From Ferruginibacter sp. (GTDB lineage: Bacteria > Bacteroidota > Bacteroidia > Chitinophagales > Chitinophagaceae): a DNA stretch of 64,000 bases. The notes under the pieces were generated by a model. That model ran no database searches, had not been told where the DNA came from, and saw nothing but the letters and a program-made list of their open reading frames with translations. A program made the translations under genes and the position numbers. The stretch's first letter is position 1; each line of letters begins with the position of its first letter. Location: the NCBI GenBank assembly GCA_017983695.1, contig JAGOAX010000006.1, positions 186,001 to 250,000 of the forward strand. Reading direction: 5' to 3'. Below are positions 17,067-26,186 of the stretch, in pieces.

Positions 17067-18050
17067 CTATTGACCACTCACAATCTTCACCCCATTATTA
17101 TTTACTGTTGTTACATGCGTATGATAGTCCACTCCTATTTTATCATAAATATCTTTCATTACCTGCTCTACATTTTTTGCAGTACTTTCTTCTTTGCTAA
17201 GCATAAAAACGGAAGGGCCGCTGCCGCTGATACCACCACCTAATGCACCGGCTTCTTTACACTTAACTTTTATTTCATCAAAACCCGGAATTAAAATACT
17301 GCGGATAGGTTCAATGATCACATCTTCCAAACTACGGCTGATGAGTTCATAATCATTTTGTAAAAACCCGGCCACAAGGCCAGCGATATTGCCCCATTGT
17401 TTTATCGCATCTTTCAACTGTACTTCTTTACGCAGTATCTGTCGGGCATCACTTGTTTTAACTTCTATCTGCGGATGCACCACTGTTACAAACATGGGCG
17501 GCGCAGCTAATGGAATAATATCCAAAGGAAAAATTGAACGGATCAATGTAACGCCGCCATAAATACAGGGCGTAATATTATCAGCATGTTTTACGCCACT
17601 GGCAACTTTTTCGCCATTCATGGCAAAGCGTACCAGGTCCATCTTACTAAAATGATTATTCAATAAATGATTGGCACCAACAACAGCACCGGCACTGCTT
17701 GCCGCACTGGATCCAAGCCCGCTGCCGGGTTTAATAATTTTGTTGATGATGCAATCAAAACCAATATTTTTATTTTCGTATTCATCCAGCAATGCTGACA
17801 AAGCTGCACCTGCTACATTTTTTGCTGTTTCGGTTGGTAAATTATATCCATCAATATGTTTTATTCTGATGCCGGGTTCATCACTCAATGTCATTTGCAT
17901 TTCATCCTGTGGATGGTTGAGTGCAAGGCCCAGTATATCAAATCCACAAACCAGGTTTGCAATAGTTGCAGGAGCAAGAATTTTAATGCCCCCAACCCCT
18001 AAAGGGGAGTTATTCAAAGTCTCTGTATTTTTATTTTCGCTCATTTTCAT
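17067..18050 (-). CDS. thrB: Homoserine kinase with an in-frame repeat-encoded N-terminal insert
   Basis: The 327-residue GHMP kinase phosphorylates homoserine with ATP. The conserved start of the domain is IKILAPATIANLVCGFDILG (22-41), and the ATP loop is PGSGLGSSAASSAGAVVGAN (about 107-126). The C-terminal GGGISGSGPSVFML is the GHMP C-motif. Homoserine kinases normally start a few residues before the APATIANL strand. Here about 21 extra residues precede it, and residues 14-21 (NSPLGVGG) are encoded by a GC-rich palindromic mini-repeat also found near thrA and ilvB. The gene lies 238 bp after thrA and before thrC. Confidence 0.96.
   Translation of the reverse strand: MKMSENKNTETLNNSPLGVGGIKILAPATIANLVCGFDILGLALNHPQDEMQMTLSDEPGIRIKHIDGYNLPTETAKNVAGAALSALLDEYENKNIGFDCIINKIIKPGSGLGSSAASSAGAVVGANHLLNNHFSKMDLVRFAMNGEKVASGVKHADNITPCIYGGVTLIRSIFPLDIIPLAAPPMFVTVVHPQIEVKTSDARQILRKEVQLKDAIKQWGNIAGLVAGFLQNDYELISRSLEDVIIEPIRSILIPGFDEIKVKCKEAGALGGGISGSGPSVFMLSKEESTAKNVEQVMKDIYDKIGVDYHTHVTTVNNNGVKIVSGQ
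17988..18011 (-). repeat. GC-rich palindromic mini-repeat, copy A (inside thrB)
   Basis: On the minus strand it reads CTCCCCTTTAGGGG followed by TTGGGGGC, with a CCCCT/AGGGG stem. It is read in frame as SPLGVGG. It is strikingly GC-rich against the AT-rich surroundings and is related to copies C and D near ilvB. Confidence 0.7.
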
Positions 18051-18115
18051 TAAGCAGTTTGTTTTTTTACCAAGCTAAACTAATTCTATTTTGCTTCAGT
18101 GGCGAACTTGTTCTG

Positions 18116-18148
18116 TTATTCATTTTTTTTAGTAAAAAGAATGAATAA
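18116..18148. repeat. AT-rich inverted repeat between thrA and thrB
   Basis: 15-bp arms starting TTATTCATT and ending AATGAATAA pair with one G-U position around a 3-nt loop (AGT), 65 bp upstream of the thrB start. It has no U-tract beyond the stem, so it is probably an RNA-processing or stability hairpin rather than a terminator. Confidence 0.4.
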
Positions 18149-18260
18149 TCACTCTTCAACAATATTTCTTTATTCAACTTTAATTATGTTTTGCATCTGC
18201 ATCATTCATAGTGGCAACCCACATACGCATTCTTCACGCTGCTTTACTCCATAATTAGTT

Positions 18261-18286
18261 CTCCGCCCCGGCGGAGCGGAGGGGGC
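18261..18286. repeat. GC-rich palindromic mini-repeat, copy B (after thrA stop)
   Basis: Contains a perfect 7-bp hairpin CTCCGCC-CC-GGCGGAG (18261-18276), then GCGGAGGGGGCT. The last 12 bases are identical to the matching half of copy C inside ilvB. It ends 2 bp from the thrA stop codon. Confidence 0.7.
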
Positions 18287-18288
18287 TC

Positions 18289-20733
18289 TTAATTGTGTGT
18301 CGCTCTTATAATGTCCGCAAAAACACCACTTGCCGTAACTTCTGCACCGGCACCGGCTCCTTTAATTACCATCGGTTGTTCAGGATAACGGTTGGTGTAA
18401 AACAAAACAATATTATCCTTACCATACAAATGATAAAGATTATGCTCGGGATTGATATGCTGCAACCCTACTGCAGCTTTCCCGTTTTCGTACGATGCAA
18501 CAAATTTTAATTTGCACCCGTCTGCAGTAGCCTTATCATAAATAGCTTTAAAATGTGCTTCTTCTTTTTCCATGGCCGCATAAAAATCTTCTACTGAACC
18601 CTGCATACAACTTTCGGGCATAAATGAATTGTTGGCAATATCTTCCATCTCAATTTTTTCGCCACTTTCCCTTGCCAATATCATTATCTTACGCATCACA
18701 TCTTTACCACTAAGATCTAAACGTGGATCAGGTTCGGTGTACCCTTCATCCTGCGCCTGCTTAACTACAGATGCAAAAGATTTTTTTCCATCGTAATTAT
18801 TAAACACAAAATTCAATGTACCGCTCAGTACGGCCTGCATTTTATTTACCCTGTCGCCGCTGCTTATTAAATCGTTAAGCGAACCGATAATTGGCAATCC
18901 TGCGCCTACATTCGTTTCAAATAAAAATTTAGCATTAAATTCACTTGCACTTTCTTTTAACTGCTGGTAATAACTGTAAGAAGAAGAGCAGGCTACTTTA
19001 TTACAAGCCACCACGGCTATACTTTTTTGTAATAACTTATTGTAGCAGGTTGCCACCACATCGCTTGCAGTAACATCTACAAAAATAGTATTTCGTAAAT
19101 TCTTTTCAATAATGGTATCAATGTATCCTTCAATAGTATTTGAAGGTGCAGTTGATAATAAATTTTTCCACTTACCCAGGTCAATACCATCATCATTCAA
19201 CAATGCCCTTTTACTATTTGCAAGTCCTACTATTTTTATATTTAACCTGTTTCGGTTTTTTAAATATTCAAGTTGCTGGTTTAATTGTCCCAGTAATTTA
19301 CTGCCTACATTTCCTGCGCCGGCAATAAACACATTCACCTGTTTGTAAGTGGTTTCAAAAAATGCTTCATGCAAAACATTCACCGCTTTGGTAACATCAC
19401 TTAATGCAATTACGGTAGAAATATTTCTTTCGGATGAGCCCTGCGCAATAGCACGGATATTGATACCGTTTTTTCCCAACGCACTAAACATTCTGCCTGC
19501 AATACCGGTATGGCTTTTCATATTATCCCCTACCAATGCCACAATGGCCAGGTCGTTTTCAATTATCAACGGATCTACTTTCTTTGTTTCAATTTCATAA
19601 GCAAAAGCAGCATCAACCGCCAGTTTTGCCGTTGTTACATTTGCTGCATCTACTGCCACACAAATAGAATGTTCTGATGAACTTTGAGTGATCAGGATAA
19701 CATTGATCTTATTATTAGCCAATGCTTCAAACAGGCGTTTGCTAAAACCCGGTATACCCACCATACCACTTCCTTCTAAACTGATCAGCGAAATTTTATT
19801 AATGCTGGAAATACCACGGATTGCATTACCATTCTTCATCGATTCATTTTGTATCACTGTGCCTTCATCTTCGGGAGCAAAAGTATTTTTTATCCATACC
19901 GGAATATTTTTACTCATTACCGGTTGAATGGTTGGCGGATAAATTACCTTGGCACCAAAATGCGATAACTCCATCGCTTCCTGGTAAGAAATTTTTGGAA
20001 TGAGTTTGATATTGGTAACAATTCTTGGATCGGCAGTCATCATACCTGATACATCGGTCCATATTTCCAATACGCTTGCGTCAACTGCACCTGCAATAAT
20101 TGCAGCGGTATAATCAGATCCACCTCTGCCTAATGTGGTAGTAGTGCCGTTGGCATCAGCAGCAATAAAACCAGGCACAATGAATAAAGATGCTTTATCT
20201 GAAGAAAAATAATTTTGAATATTGTTATTTGTTGCAGCAAAGTCAACCAAAGCTGCACCAAAATTACTGTCGGTAATAATCAGCTCCCTCGAATCTTTCC
20301 ATTGTACATCCAGTTCAACAGCTTTTAATTTGGCTGCAATAATTTGTGAGGAGATCAATTCACCATAACTCACAATTTTATCTTTTGTACGTTCCGATAA
20401 TTCGCCCAGTAAAAAGATACCATTGCAGATATCTTCAATTTCGTTGCACATTTTTTTTACGGCGCTTAATACACTGCTTTGCAGTGTTACAGGTAAAAGT
20501 TCTTTTACTGTATTTAAATGACGCAGTTCTATTTCCTGTGCTGTGGTTTTATAAGATTCATTATTGGCTGCGGCCATTGCAGCACATTGCAGCAACAGGT
20601 CTGTTATGCCACCCAATGCCGAAACCACTACCACAAGCTTTGTTGTGCCGGTTTTGCCTTTTACAATCTCCACTACTTTACTGATATTTTCTGCGGATGC
20701 TACCGAACTACCTCCGAATTTTATAACCTGCAT
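18289..20733 (-). CDS. thrA: Bifunctional aspartate kinase / homoserine dehydrogenase
   Basis: The 814-residue fusion opens with an aspartate kinase domain (KFGGSSVA, 5-12; GRGGSDYTA in the middle). Two ACT regulatory modules follow (about 310-460), then homoserine dehydrogenase from about residue 465 (IAGAGNVGSKLL). It catalyses the first committed step from aspartate and the homoserine step; the ACT modules usually bind threonine. It is first in thrA-thrB-thrC and is preceded by a Thr/Ile-rich leader peptide. The gap to the divergent ppc start is 294 bp. The length fits the family. Confidence 0.97.
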   Translation of the reverse strand: MQVIKFGGSSVASAENISKVVEIVKGKTGTTKLVVVVSALGGITDLLLQCAAMAAANNESYKTTAQEIELRHLNTVKELLPVTLQSSVLSAVKKMCNEIEDICNGIFLLGELSERTKDKIVSYGELISSQIIAAKLKAVELDVQWKDSRELIITDSNFGAALVDFAATNNNIQNYFSSDKASLFIVPGFIAADANGTTTTLGRGGSDYTAAIIAGAVDASVLEIWTDVSGMMTADPRIVTNIKLIPKISYQEAMELSHFGAKVIYPPTIQPVMSKNIPVWIKNTFAPEDEGTVIQNESMKNGNAIRGISSINKISLISLEGSGMVGIPGFSKRLFEALANNKINVILITQSSSEHSICVAVDAANVTTAKLAVDAAFAYEIETKKVDPLIIENDLAIVALVGDNMKSHTGIAGRMFSALGKNGINIRAIAQGSSERNISTVIALSDVTKAVNVLHEAFFETTYKQVNVFIAGAGNVGSKLLGQLNQQLEYLKNRNRLNIKIVGLANSKRALLNDDGIDLGKWKNLLSTAPSNTIEGYIDTIIEKNLRNTIFVDVTASDVVATCYNKLLQKSIAVVACNKVACSSSYSYYQQLKESASEFNAKFLFETNVGAGLPIIGSLNDLISSGDRVNKMQAVLSGTLNFVFNNYDGKKSFASVVKQAQDEGYTEPDPRLDLSGKDVMRKIMILARESGEKIEMEDIANNSFMPESCMQGSVEDFYAAMEKEEAHFKAIYDKATADGCKLKFVASYENGKAAVGLQHINPEHNLYHLYGKDNIVLFYTNRYPEQPMVIKGAGAGAEVTASGVFADIIRATHN

Positions 20734-20817
20734 GTTGTATTTTTTATAATATTATTATATAAGAATAGTTTTCCTTTAAGAAACAGCTAAAAGCCCATGT
20801 GATGATATGATAATATA

Positions 20818-20836
20818 CAATCCGCTTAGCGGATTG
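20818..20836 (-). promoter_or_regulatory. Hairpin at the end of the thr leader
   Basis: Perfect 8-bp inverted repeat CAATCCGC-TTA-GCGGATTG; the loop is the leader stop codon on the minus strand. A/U-rich sequence (TATATTATC) follows, not a clean U-tract. A ribosome at the stop would melt this stem, so it may be an antiterminator or pause hairpin rather than the terminator itself. Confidence 0.5.
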
Positions 20837-20912
20837 TGATGGTAATAGTAGTACCACTGATAGTATGTACTATCTTTGAAGAAGGGGTGATATGATAAAT
20901 GCTGTTTGGCAT
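20826..20912 (-). CDS. thrL: Putative thr operon leader peptide, Thr/Ile-rich
   Basis: A 28-codon frame starts at ATG 20910-20912 and stops 92 bp before thrA. The last 12 residues read TISGTTITITIR: five Thr and four Ile out of twelve. Overall 6 Thr and 7 Ile occur in 28 residues. This is the composition of the E. coli thrL attenuator peptide, whose operon responds to threonine and isoleucine. A TATATTTG -7 element ends 12 bp before the ATG, so the leader would be translated almost from the 5' end. A hairpin overlaps the stop codon. Too short for standard gene callers; expression not shown. Confidence 0.75.
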   Translation of the reverse strand: MPNSIYHITPSSKIVHTISGTTITITIR

Positions 20913-20924
20913 CTGAATAGATTG

Positions 20925-20957
20925 CAAATATATAAAAAATGATTGGATATTATCAAA
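20925..20957 (-). promoter_or_regulatory. Bacteroidota-type promoter of the thr leader and thrABC
   Basis: On the minus strand TTTG (20954-20957), a 21-bp spacer and TATATTTG (20925-20932) match the -33 TTTG / -7 TAnnTTTG consensus of Bacteroidota. The spacer is 1-2 bp longer than usual. The expected start of transcription is about 5-8 bp before the leader ATG. Confidence 0.65.
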
Positions 20958-21027
20958 AAAAAATTCATCTTTGTTAACCGATTGCTGCCATTTTTACCAT
21001 TTTTCTGAATAATTAATATCAATATAC

Positions 21028-23589
21028 ATGGATCATCACAGCTCCCGGGGTTTGCAGCAGTTTAATAATAATGTAGGTATTAAATACCAGTTGTATAACA
21101 GCCTGTTTTCGTCTTTACCTTTTTACCGGATAGAGAAAACCGGCATCCTGCTTTCTGTATTACTCAGTAATTGCGATGAGGGTTTTAAAAAGAAGATGAG
21201 CCCTGCAGCCATTATTGAGGATTTTTTTCAAAAACACACTACCTGTAAAGAGGAAAAGGAAAAATTAGACCTGCTTTTCCGCATTATACAATTTGTAGAG
21301 CGCCAGGTGGTTTTATTTGATGCATTGGAAGATGCTGCTTTTACAGACGTAAGAGACATTGGAGGTCCCGGTTCGTTACGGCAGCTGGAGCTGGAAGTAA
21401 TTCAAAATAAAAAAGAAAAGGAACTGGAGAAAAAACTAAAAGACTTTTCTGTACAACTGGTGCTTACTGCACATCCAACGCAATTTTACCCGGGTTCGGT
21501 TTTAGGTATCATTAACGATTTGTCGAAAGCGCTTGCTGAAAACGATACTGCAAAGATCAATATGTATCTGCAGCAGTTGGGAAAAACTCCTTTTTTGCAA
21601 AAACAACGGCCAACCCCTTATGACGAAGCTGTAAGTTTAATATGGTACCTCGAAAATGTTTTTTACCAGGCAGCCGGCAGAATAACTGCTTTTTTAAAAA
21701 ACCAGTTTGCTTATGCATTACCACAAAACAAATCTATCATCAATATGGGTTTTTGGCCCGGCGGCGACAGGGATGGCAACCCGTTTGTAACTGCAGCTAT
21801 TACTTTAAAAGTTGCCGGTGCCTTAAGAGGCAGCATTATTAAATGTTATTATTTAGAAATAAGAAGAATAAAACGCAGGCTTACTTTTAAAGGTGTTGAT
21901 GCTATTTTAAACGGGTTGGAAAAACAATTGTATGACAACATTTTTATTCCGGGCTATCAAACAGATCTTACCAGGCAATATATACTTGGTGAGCTGGAGA
22001 AGATAAAAGAGATAATAGTTTACCAGCACAATGGCCTGTTCTTACACCTTATAACCAACCTCATTAATAAAGTAAATGTTTTTGGGTTACACTTTGCATC
22101 ACTTGATGTAAGGCAGGAAAGTACTGTACATAATGTGGTTTTGGAAGCTATGTATGGTGAAAACTACAGCAGATTAAATGAGGAAGAAAAAATTAATTTT
22201 CTTACCAATGCACCAGAAATTACTTCGGAAAACATTTACGATAATGCACTGGTGCAGGATACTGTAAGCAATTTAAAAGGCATACAACAAATACAAAAAG
22301 TAAATGGCGAGGCTGGCTGTAACCGTTACATCATCAGCCAGAGTAACAGTGCATTAAATGTACTTGAAGTATATGGTTTGTTTTTAAGTTGCGGCTGGAA
22401 AAAAGATAGCTTATCTGTTGATATTGTACCTCTTTTTGAAACTATAGATGATTTACAGCATGCAGCCGACATTATGAAAACATTGTACAGCAACGAAGCC
22501 TACAGGAAACACCTGCAGCTTCGTAACAACCGTCAAACCATTATGCTTGGCTTTAGTGATGGCACAAAAGATGGTGGTTATTTAATGGCCAACTTTAGTA
22601 TTTACAAAGCCAAAGAGGCCCTTACAAAAATCAGTGCAGCAAACAATATTGATGTGGTATTCTTTGATGGACGTGGCGGCCCGCCTGCACGTGGCGGGGG
22701 AAAAACACACCAGTTTTATGCCAGTATGGGTAAAAATATCAGTAACAAAGAAATTCAATTAACTATACAGGGACAAACCGTGAGTTCAAATTTTGGAACC
22801 ATCGATTCTGCACAATATAATATTGAACAGCTGCTGCATGCCGGATTAAGTAACGACCTGTTTAGTAATAAAGAAGTTACCATGCAGCAGGCCGAGGAAA
22901 ATCTTTTCCAGGTTTTAGCTAAGGACAGCCTTGAGGCTTACCTGTCACTTAAAAACCACCCGGACTTTATGAATTACTTATCGCATGTAAGCCCGGTAAA
23001 ATTTTACAGCGAAACCAATATTGCCAGCAGGCCCAGCAAAAGAAACAGTGGCAACCAATTAACATTAAAAGACCTGCGTGCCATTCCATATGTTGGTGCG
23101 TGGGCACAGTTAAAACAAAATGTAACAGGATACTATGGTGTAGGTACAGCATTGGCAGCATTAGACAAAGCCGGGAAATTTTCTTTAGCCAAGGAATTAT
23201 ATACCAATTCGCTTTTCTTTAAAACTTTAATGGACAATTGCGAAATGGCAATGAAAAAATGTTATTTCCCTTTAACAGAATACCTGAGTAGTGATGAAAA
23301 ATATGGAGAAATATGGAATAAGATTTACCAGGAGTATGAGCTTACAAAAAAATATGTATTGCAACTTAGTGGCACCAATGACCTGATGAGTAATTACCCG
23401 GTTGACAGTATGTCTATTGCAATGAGGGAGAAAATTGTGTTACCGTTACTTACCATTCAGCAGTATGCTATAAGTAAAATGCGGATTATGGATGAACAAA
23501 TGATAAATTCTCCTTTAAAAGAGACTTATGAAAAGTTAATTATCCGTTCATCGTTCGGTATAATTAATGCAGGAAGAAATTCAGCTTAA
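21028..23589 (+). CDS. ppc: Phosphoenolpyruvate carboxylase
   Basis: The 853-residue enzyme carboxylates PEP to oxaloacetate, the precursor of aspartate. Active-site signatures are all present: LTAHPTQFYPGS around the catalytic His (about residues 149-160), FWPGGDRDGNPFV, and FDGRGGPPARGGGKTHQF with the glycine-rich PEP loop. The C-terminus ends INAGRNSA, comparable to the buried RNTG-type end of the family. The gene is transcribed away from thrA across a 294-bp regulatory region, so carbon supply and threonine synthesis are physically linked. Confidence 0.97.
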   Translation: MDHHSSRGLQQFNNNVGIKYQLYNSLFSSLPFYRIEKTGILLSVLLSNCDEGFKKKMSPAAIIEDFFQKHTTCKEEKEKLDLLFRIIQFVERQVVLFDALEDAAFTDVRDIGGPGSLRQLELEVIQNKKEKELEKKLKDFSVQLVLTAHPTQFYPGSVLGIINDLSKALAENDTAKINMYLQQLGKTPFLQKQRPTPYDEAVSLIWYLENVFYQAAGRITAFLKNQFAYALPQNKSIINMGFWPGGDRDGNPFVTAAITLKVAGALRGSIIKCYYLEIRRIKRRLTFKGVDAILNGLEKQLYDNIFIPGYQTDLTRQYILGELEKIKEIIVYQHNGLFLHLITNLINKVNVFGLHFASLDVRQESTVHNVVLEAMYGENYSRLNEEEKINFLTNAPEITSENIYDNALVQDTVSNLKGIQQIQKVNGEAGCNRYIISQSNSALNVLEVYGLFLSCGWKKDSLSVDIVPLFETIDDLQHAADIMKTLYSNEAYRKHLQLRNNRQTIMLGFSDGTKDGGYLMANFSIYKAKEALTKISAANNIDVVFFDGRGGPPARGGGKTHQFYASMGKNISNKEIQLTIQGQTVSSNFGTIDSAQYNIEQLLHAGLSNDLFSNKEVTMQQAEENLFQVLAKDSLEAYLSLKNHPDFMNYLSHVSPVKFYSETNIASRPSKRNSGNQLTLKDLRAIPYVGAWAQLKQNVTGYYGVGTALAALDKAGKFSLAKELYTNSLFFKTLMDNCEMAMKKCYFPLTEYLSSDEKYGEIWNKIYQEYELTKKYVLQLSGTNDLMSNYPVDSMSIAMREKIVLPLLTIQQYAISKMRIMDEQMINSPLKETYEKLIIRSSFGIINAGRNSA

Positions 23590-23627
23590 AAAAAGAGGCC
23601 CCTCATAAAAATGAAGGGCCTTTTTTT
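23588..23627. terminator. Bidirectional intrinsic terminator between ppc and the porin gene
   Basis: The hairpin AGGCCC-CTCAT / ATGAA-GGGCCT (23596-23606 with 23611-23621; 10 of 11 pairs) has a 4-nt A loop. It is flanked by A7 on the left and T7 on the right. It can end both converging transcripts. Confidence 0.92.
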
Positions 23628-23659
23628 AACGATTGCTTGCCATATTAAAAAAGAGATAA

Positions 23660-24721
23660 TTAAAATTTATACACTGCAGCTACCAAAGCACTAACAGTTG
23701 ATTTTGTACCAGAGCCATCGTTCTTTAAATAGAAATTGCTCTGAGCCGATTCAAATCTTAATTCAGGAACAATTGTAAGTGGTCCAACTTTAGCATTTAC
23801 AGAAATGGTGTTTGCAAAAATGCTTTTTGTACTAAAGTAAATTGTTTTACTGTCGCTGATCAATTCACTTCTTAAAGTAATACCTACTTTATCTGTTGGA
23901 TCAAAATTAAGGTACAATGCATTTCCAATCCAGCTGCCGCTGCTGCCGGTTACTGGTTTTCTTGATTGAACTGTACCATTATAACCAATATTGAATTTGC
24001 TGCTGATAGTACCAAGTATTACGGCATCAAACTGGTTTAAAGATTTTAAGCCGCTGGGATTGTTGCCTGCTTTTGAACCTCCAAAACCTGAATAATTTAA
24101 ATACACTTTTAATTTACCATTTTTAGTTGCACCACTAACCTGGGCAATAAAATTTTTGGTGGTTGTAGTAGCAGTAGTTTCATCGGTATAGTTGGTTAAA
24201 CCAAGCATAAAACCTATTGGTCCTGCAGTAATATCTGCTTTTAATCCTGTATGAAAGAATGGATCATTAGTAAACATATAGCTCATGCTGTAGTTTCTGT
24301 TTAACGGCGCATCCAGTAATTCGTAACCAATATGGGTTGCAAATTTACCAGCTGTAAATTTTACTTTAGATGAAGGCGCATAAGTTACATAAGCCTGCTT
24401 AATATTTGATAAGCTTAAAAAGCCATTGGCGGCGCCATCATTATAAGAGAACTCTTCTGCCCTGCGGCCAAAACCTAAATCAACAGTAGCGCCTACTTTA
24501 CCTGATAATGCAGTAGCATCGGCTCTTAACGAAGCCATGCCCAGTTCAAAAGAACTTTGCGAATTGGTAAAGCTGGTGTAGTTATTTTGTTGTCCTGCAA
24601 AATTGTAACGGTAGTAAGCATCAATAGAGCCTGATACGGTTAATGACTTTGTTGAATCCTGGGCATTAGAGGCAAAAAAGAATAATACAGTTGCGGTTGC
24701 AAGAGAAAATTTTCTTAACAT
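23660..24721 (-). CDS. Outer-membrane beta-barrel porin
   Basis: The 353-residue protein has a signal peptide (1-20, ending SNAQ) and alternating amphipathic strands ending in KF, as outer-membrane barrels do. The pattern SGSIDAYYRYNF, LRADATALSGKVGATVDLGFGRRAEEF and FTAGKFATHIGYELLDAPLNRNYSMSYMF is that of the OmpL-like porin-2 (BBP2-type) family. It follows amtB on the same strand (82 bp, with a strong hairpin between), so it may admit ammonium or other small nitrogen compounds. That role is inference from position. Confidence 0.85.
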   Translation of the reverse strand: MLRKFSLATATVLFFFASNAQDSTKSLTVSGSIDAYYRYNFAGQQNNYTSFTNSQSSFELGMASLRADATALSGKVGATVDLGFGRRAEEFSYNDGAANGFLSLSNIKQAYVTYAPSSKVKFTAGKFATHIGYELLDAPLNRNYSMSYMFTNDPFFHTGLKADITAGPIGFMLGLTNYTDETTATTTTKNFIAQVSGATKNGKLKVYLNYSGFGGSKAGNNPSGLKSLNQFDAVILGTISSKFNIGYNGTVQSRKPVTGSSGSWIGNALYLNFDPTDKVGITLRSELISDSKTIYFSTKSIFANTISVNAKVGPLTIVPELRFESAQSNFYLKNDGSGTKSTVSALVAAVYKF

Positions 24722-24748
24722 TGTAATTGATTTTAATTATTAAATAGG

Positions 24749-24796
24749 AGGTACAACCAGTGAACTTTGTCGAGAAATTCACAATTGGTTGTACCT
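24749..24796. terminator. Long hairpin between amtB and the porin gene
   Basis: Perfect 11-bp arms AGGTACAACCA / TGGTTGTACCT, with an inner GTGAA/TTCAC helix, 28 bp before the porin start. The T7 run is on the plus strand, so on the coding (minus) side it lacks a U-tract. Attenuated read-through or mRNA processing between amtB and the porin gene is more likely than full termination. Confidence 0.5.
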
Positions 24797-24803
24797 TTTT
24801 TTA

Positions 24804-26186
24804 TTAGTCTTCTACGGTTGTTTCCTGAATAGTTCCACCTGTTTGTACCAACAGGGTTCCTTGAGAATATTTCTCAGCATGCTGGCTTTCATCCAAACCA
24901 AGTAATTCATCTTCCTGGCTAACACGGATTGGCAACACTATATTGATAAATTTAAAAATTAAGAACGAAACGGTAAAGCTGTAAGCAACAACTATTGCTA
25001 AGCCTTTTAATTGTGTAAGAAAGAAAGCTGGGTTACCATAGAATAAACCTTCTGCACCAGCACTGTTTACATTTTTGGTAGCAAAAATACCTGTCATTAA
25101 CATACCCACCATACCACCAACACCGTGGCAAGGGAATACATCTAAAGTATCATCTAATCTTGATTTTTGTTTGTAATAAACCACTACATTAGAAATAATA
25201 GCAGCTACAAAACCAATGAAAATACTTTGAGGAATGGCAACAAAGCCTGCAGCAGGAGTAATGGCAACAAGACCAACTACCGCACCAATACAAAAGCCCA
25301 GTACAGATGGTTTTTTACCTCTCATTACATCAAAGAACATCCAGCTTAAGCCTGCAGCAGCAGCAGCAGTGTTTGTAGTTGCAAAAGCAGATACTGCCAA
25401 ACTTGAAGCACCTACTGCCGAACCTGCATTAAAACCAAACCATCCAAACCAAAGTAAACCTGTACCAATTAATACGTAAGGAATATTAGCAGGCGGAATT
25501 TCTTTATTATCAATATGAGACTGTCTTCTTTTTAAAACTAATGCACCGGCTAAAGCTGCACAACCTGCAGAAATATGTACCACGGTACCACCAGCAAAAT
25601 CTAACACACCCCATTTAAACAAAAATCCTTCGGGATGCCATGTCCAGTGTGCTAATGGTGCATATACCAATAAACTGAACAACACAATAAATAAAATGTA
25701 AGCGCTGAATTTTATACGCTCAGCTACTGCACCTACCACAAGGCCCGGTGTAATAATGGCAAACATTAATTGAAATAATGCAAATAGTAATAACGGAACA
25801 GTTGGAGCTAAACTCCATGGTGCGCCTGACGCAACGCCTTTAAAAAACAAGAACGTCATCGGGTTACCAATAAAACCTCCAAGAGATTCGCCAAAGCAAA
25901 GGCTGAAACCAACCACTACCCAAAGTACACTAACTACTCCGGCAGCCACCACACTTTTTATCATGGTGCTGATTACATTTTTACGGTGTACCATACCGCC
26001 ATAAAAAAAGGCCAGACCCGGGGTCATTAAAAAAACTAATGCAGTTGCTACTAGCAACCATGCAATATCAGCTCCATTAAATTTACCGTCATCAAAGTTG
26101 GGTAAAGATGGAATAAAGATTGCTGCAATTGCCACTACGGCAAGGACAAAAAACGGGGCTAAATTTCTAAGACTTAAATTTTTCAT
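24804..26186 (-). CDS. amtB: Ammonium transporter
   Basis: The 460-residue integral membrane protein has the Amt signatures: TPGLAFFYGGMVHRKN after the first helices, GGTVVHISAGCAALAGA carrying the first pore histidine, and FPCHGVGGMVGMLMTGIFA carrying the second. About eleven hydrophobic helices are visible. It takes up ammonium into the cytoplasm, feeding the GltBD genes just upstream. No PII (glnK) gene adjoins it, unlike many amtB loci. Instead an outer-membrane porin gene follows. A TATGTTTG -7-like element lies about 50 bp upstream (26236-26243), without a clear TTTG partner. Confidence 0.97.
   Translation of the reverse strand: MKNLSLRNLAPFFVLAVVAIAAIFIPSLPNFDDGKFNGADIAWLLVATALVFLMTPGLAFFYGGMVHRKNVISTMIKSVVAAGVVSVLWVVVGFSLCFGESLGGFIGNPMTFLFFKGVASGAPWSLAPTVPLLLFALFQLMFAIITPGLVVGAVAERIKFSAYILFIVLFSLLVYAPLAHWTWHPEGFLFKWGVLDFAGGTVVHISAGCAALAGALVLKRRQSHIDNKEIPPANIPYVLIGTGLLWFGWFGFNAGSAVGASSLAVSAFATTNTAAAAAGLSWMFFDVMRGKKPSVLGFCIGAVVGLVAITPAAGFVAIPQSIFIGFVAAIISNVVVYYKQKSRLDDTLDVFPCHGVGGMVGMLMTGIFATKNVNSAGAEGLFYGNPAFFLTQLKGLAIVVAYSFTVSFLIFKFINIVLPIRVSQEDELLGLDESQHAEKYSQGTLLVQTGGTIQETTVED

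Noticed and set aside
17050..17085. Short repeated ACTATTGAC units as a CRISPR array
   Set aside because: Units are 9 bp, only two copies, no regular spacers and no cas genes.
24749..24796. Hairpin with T7 as the terminator of a plus-strand gene
   Set aside because: No plus-strand gene ends nearby; the preceding plus-strand gene (ppc) already has its own terminator 1.1 kb upstream.
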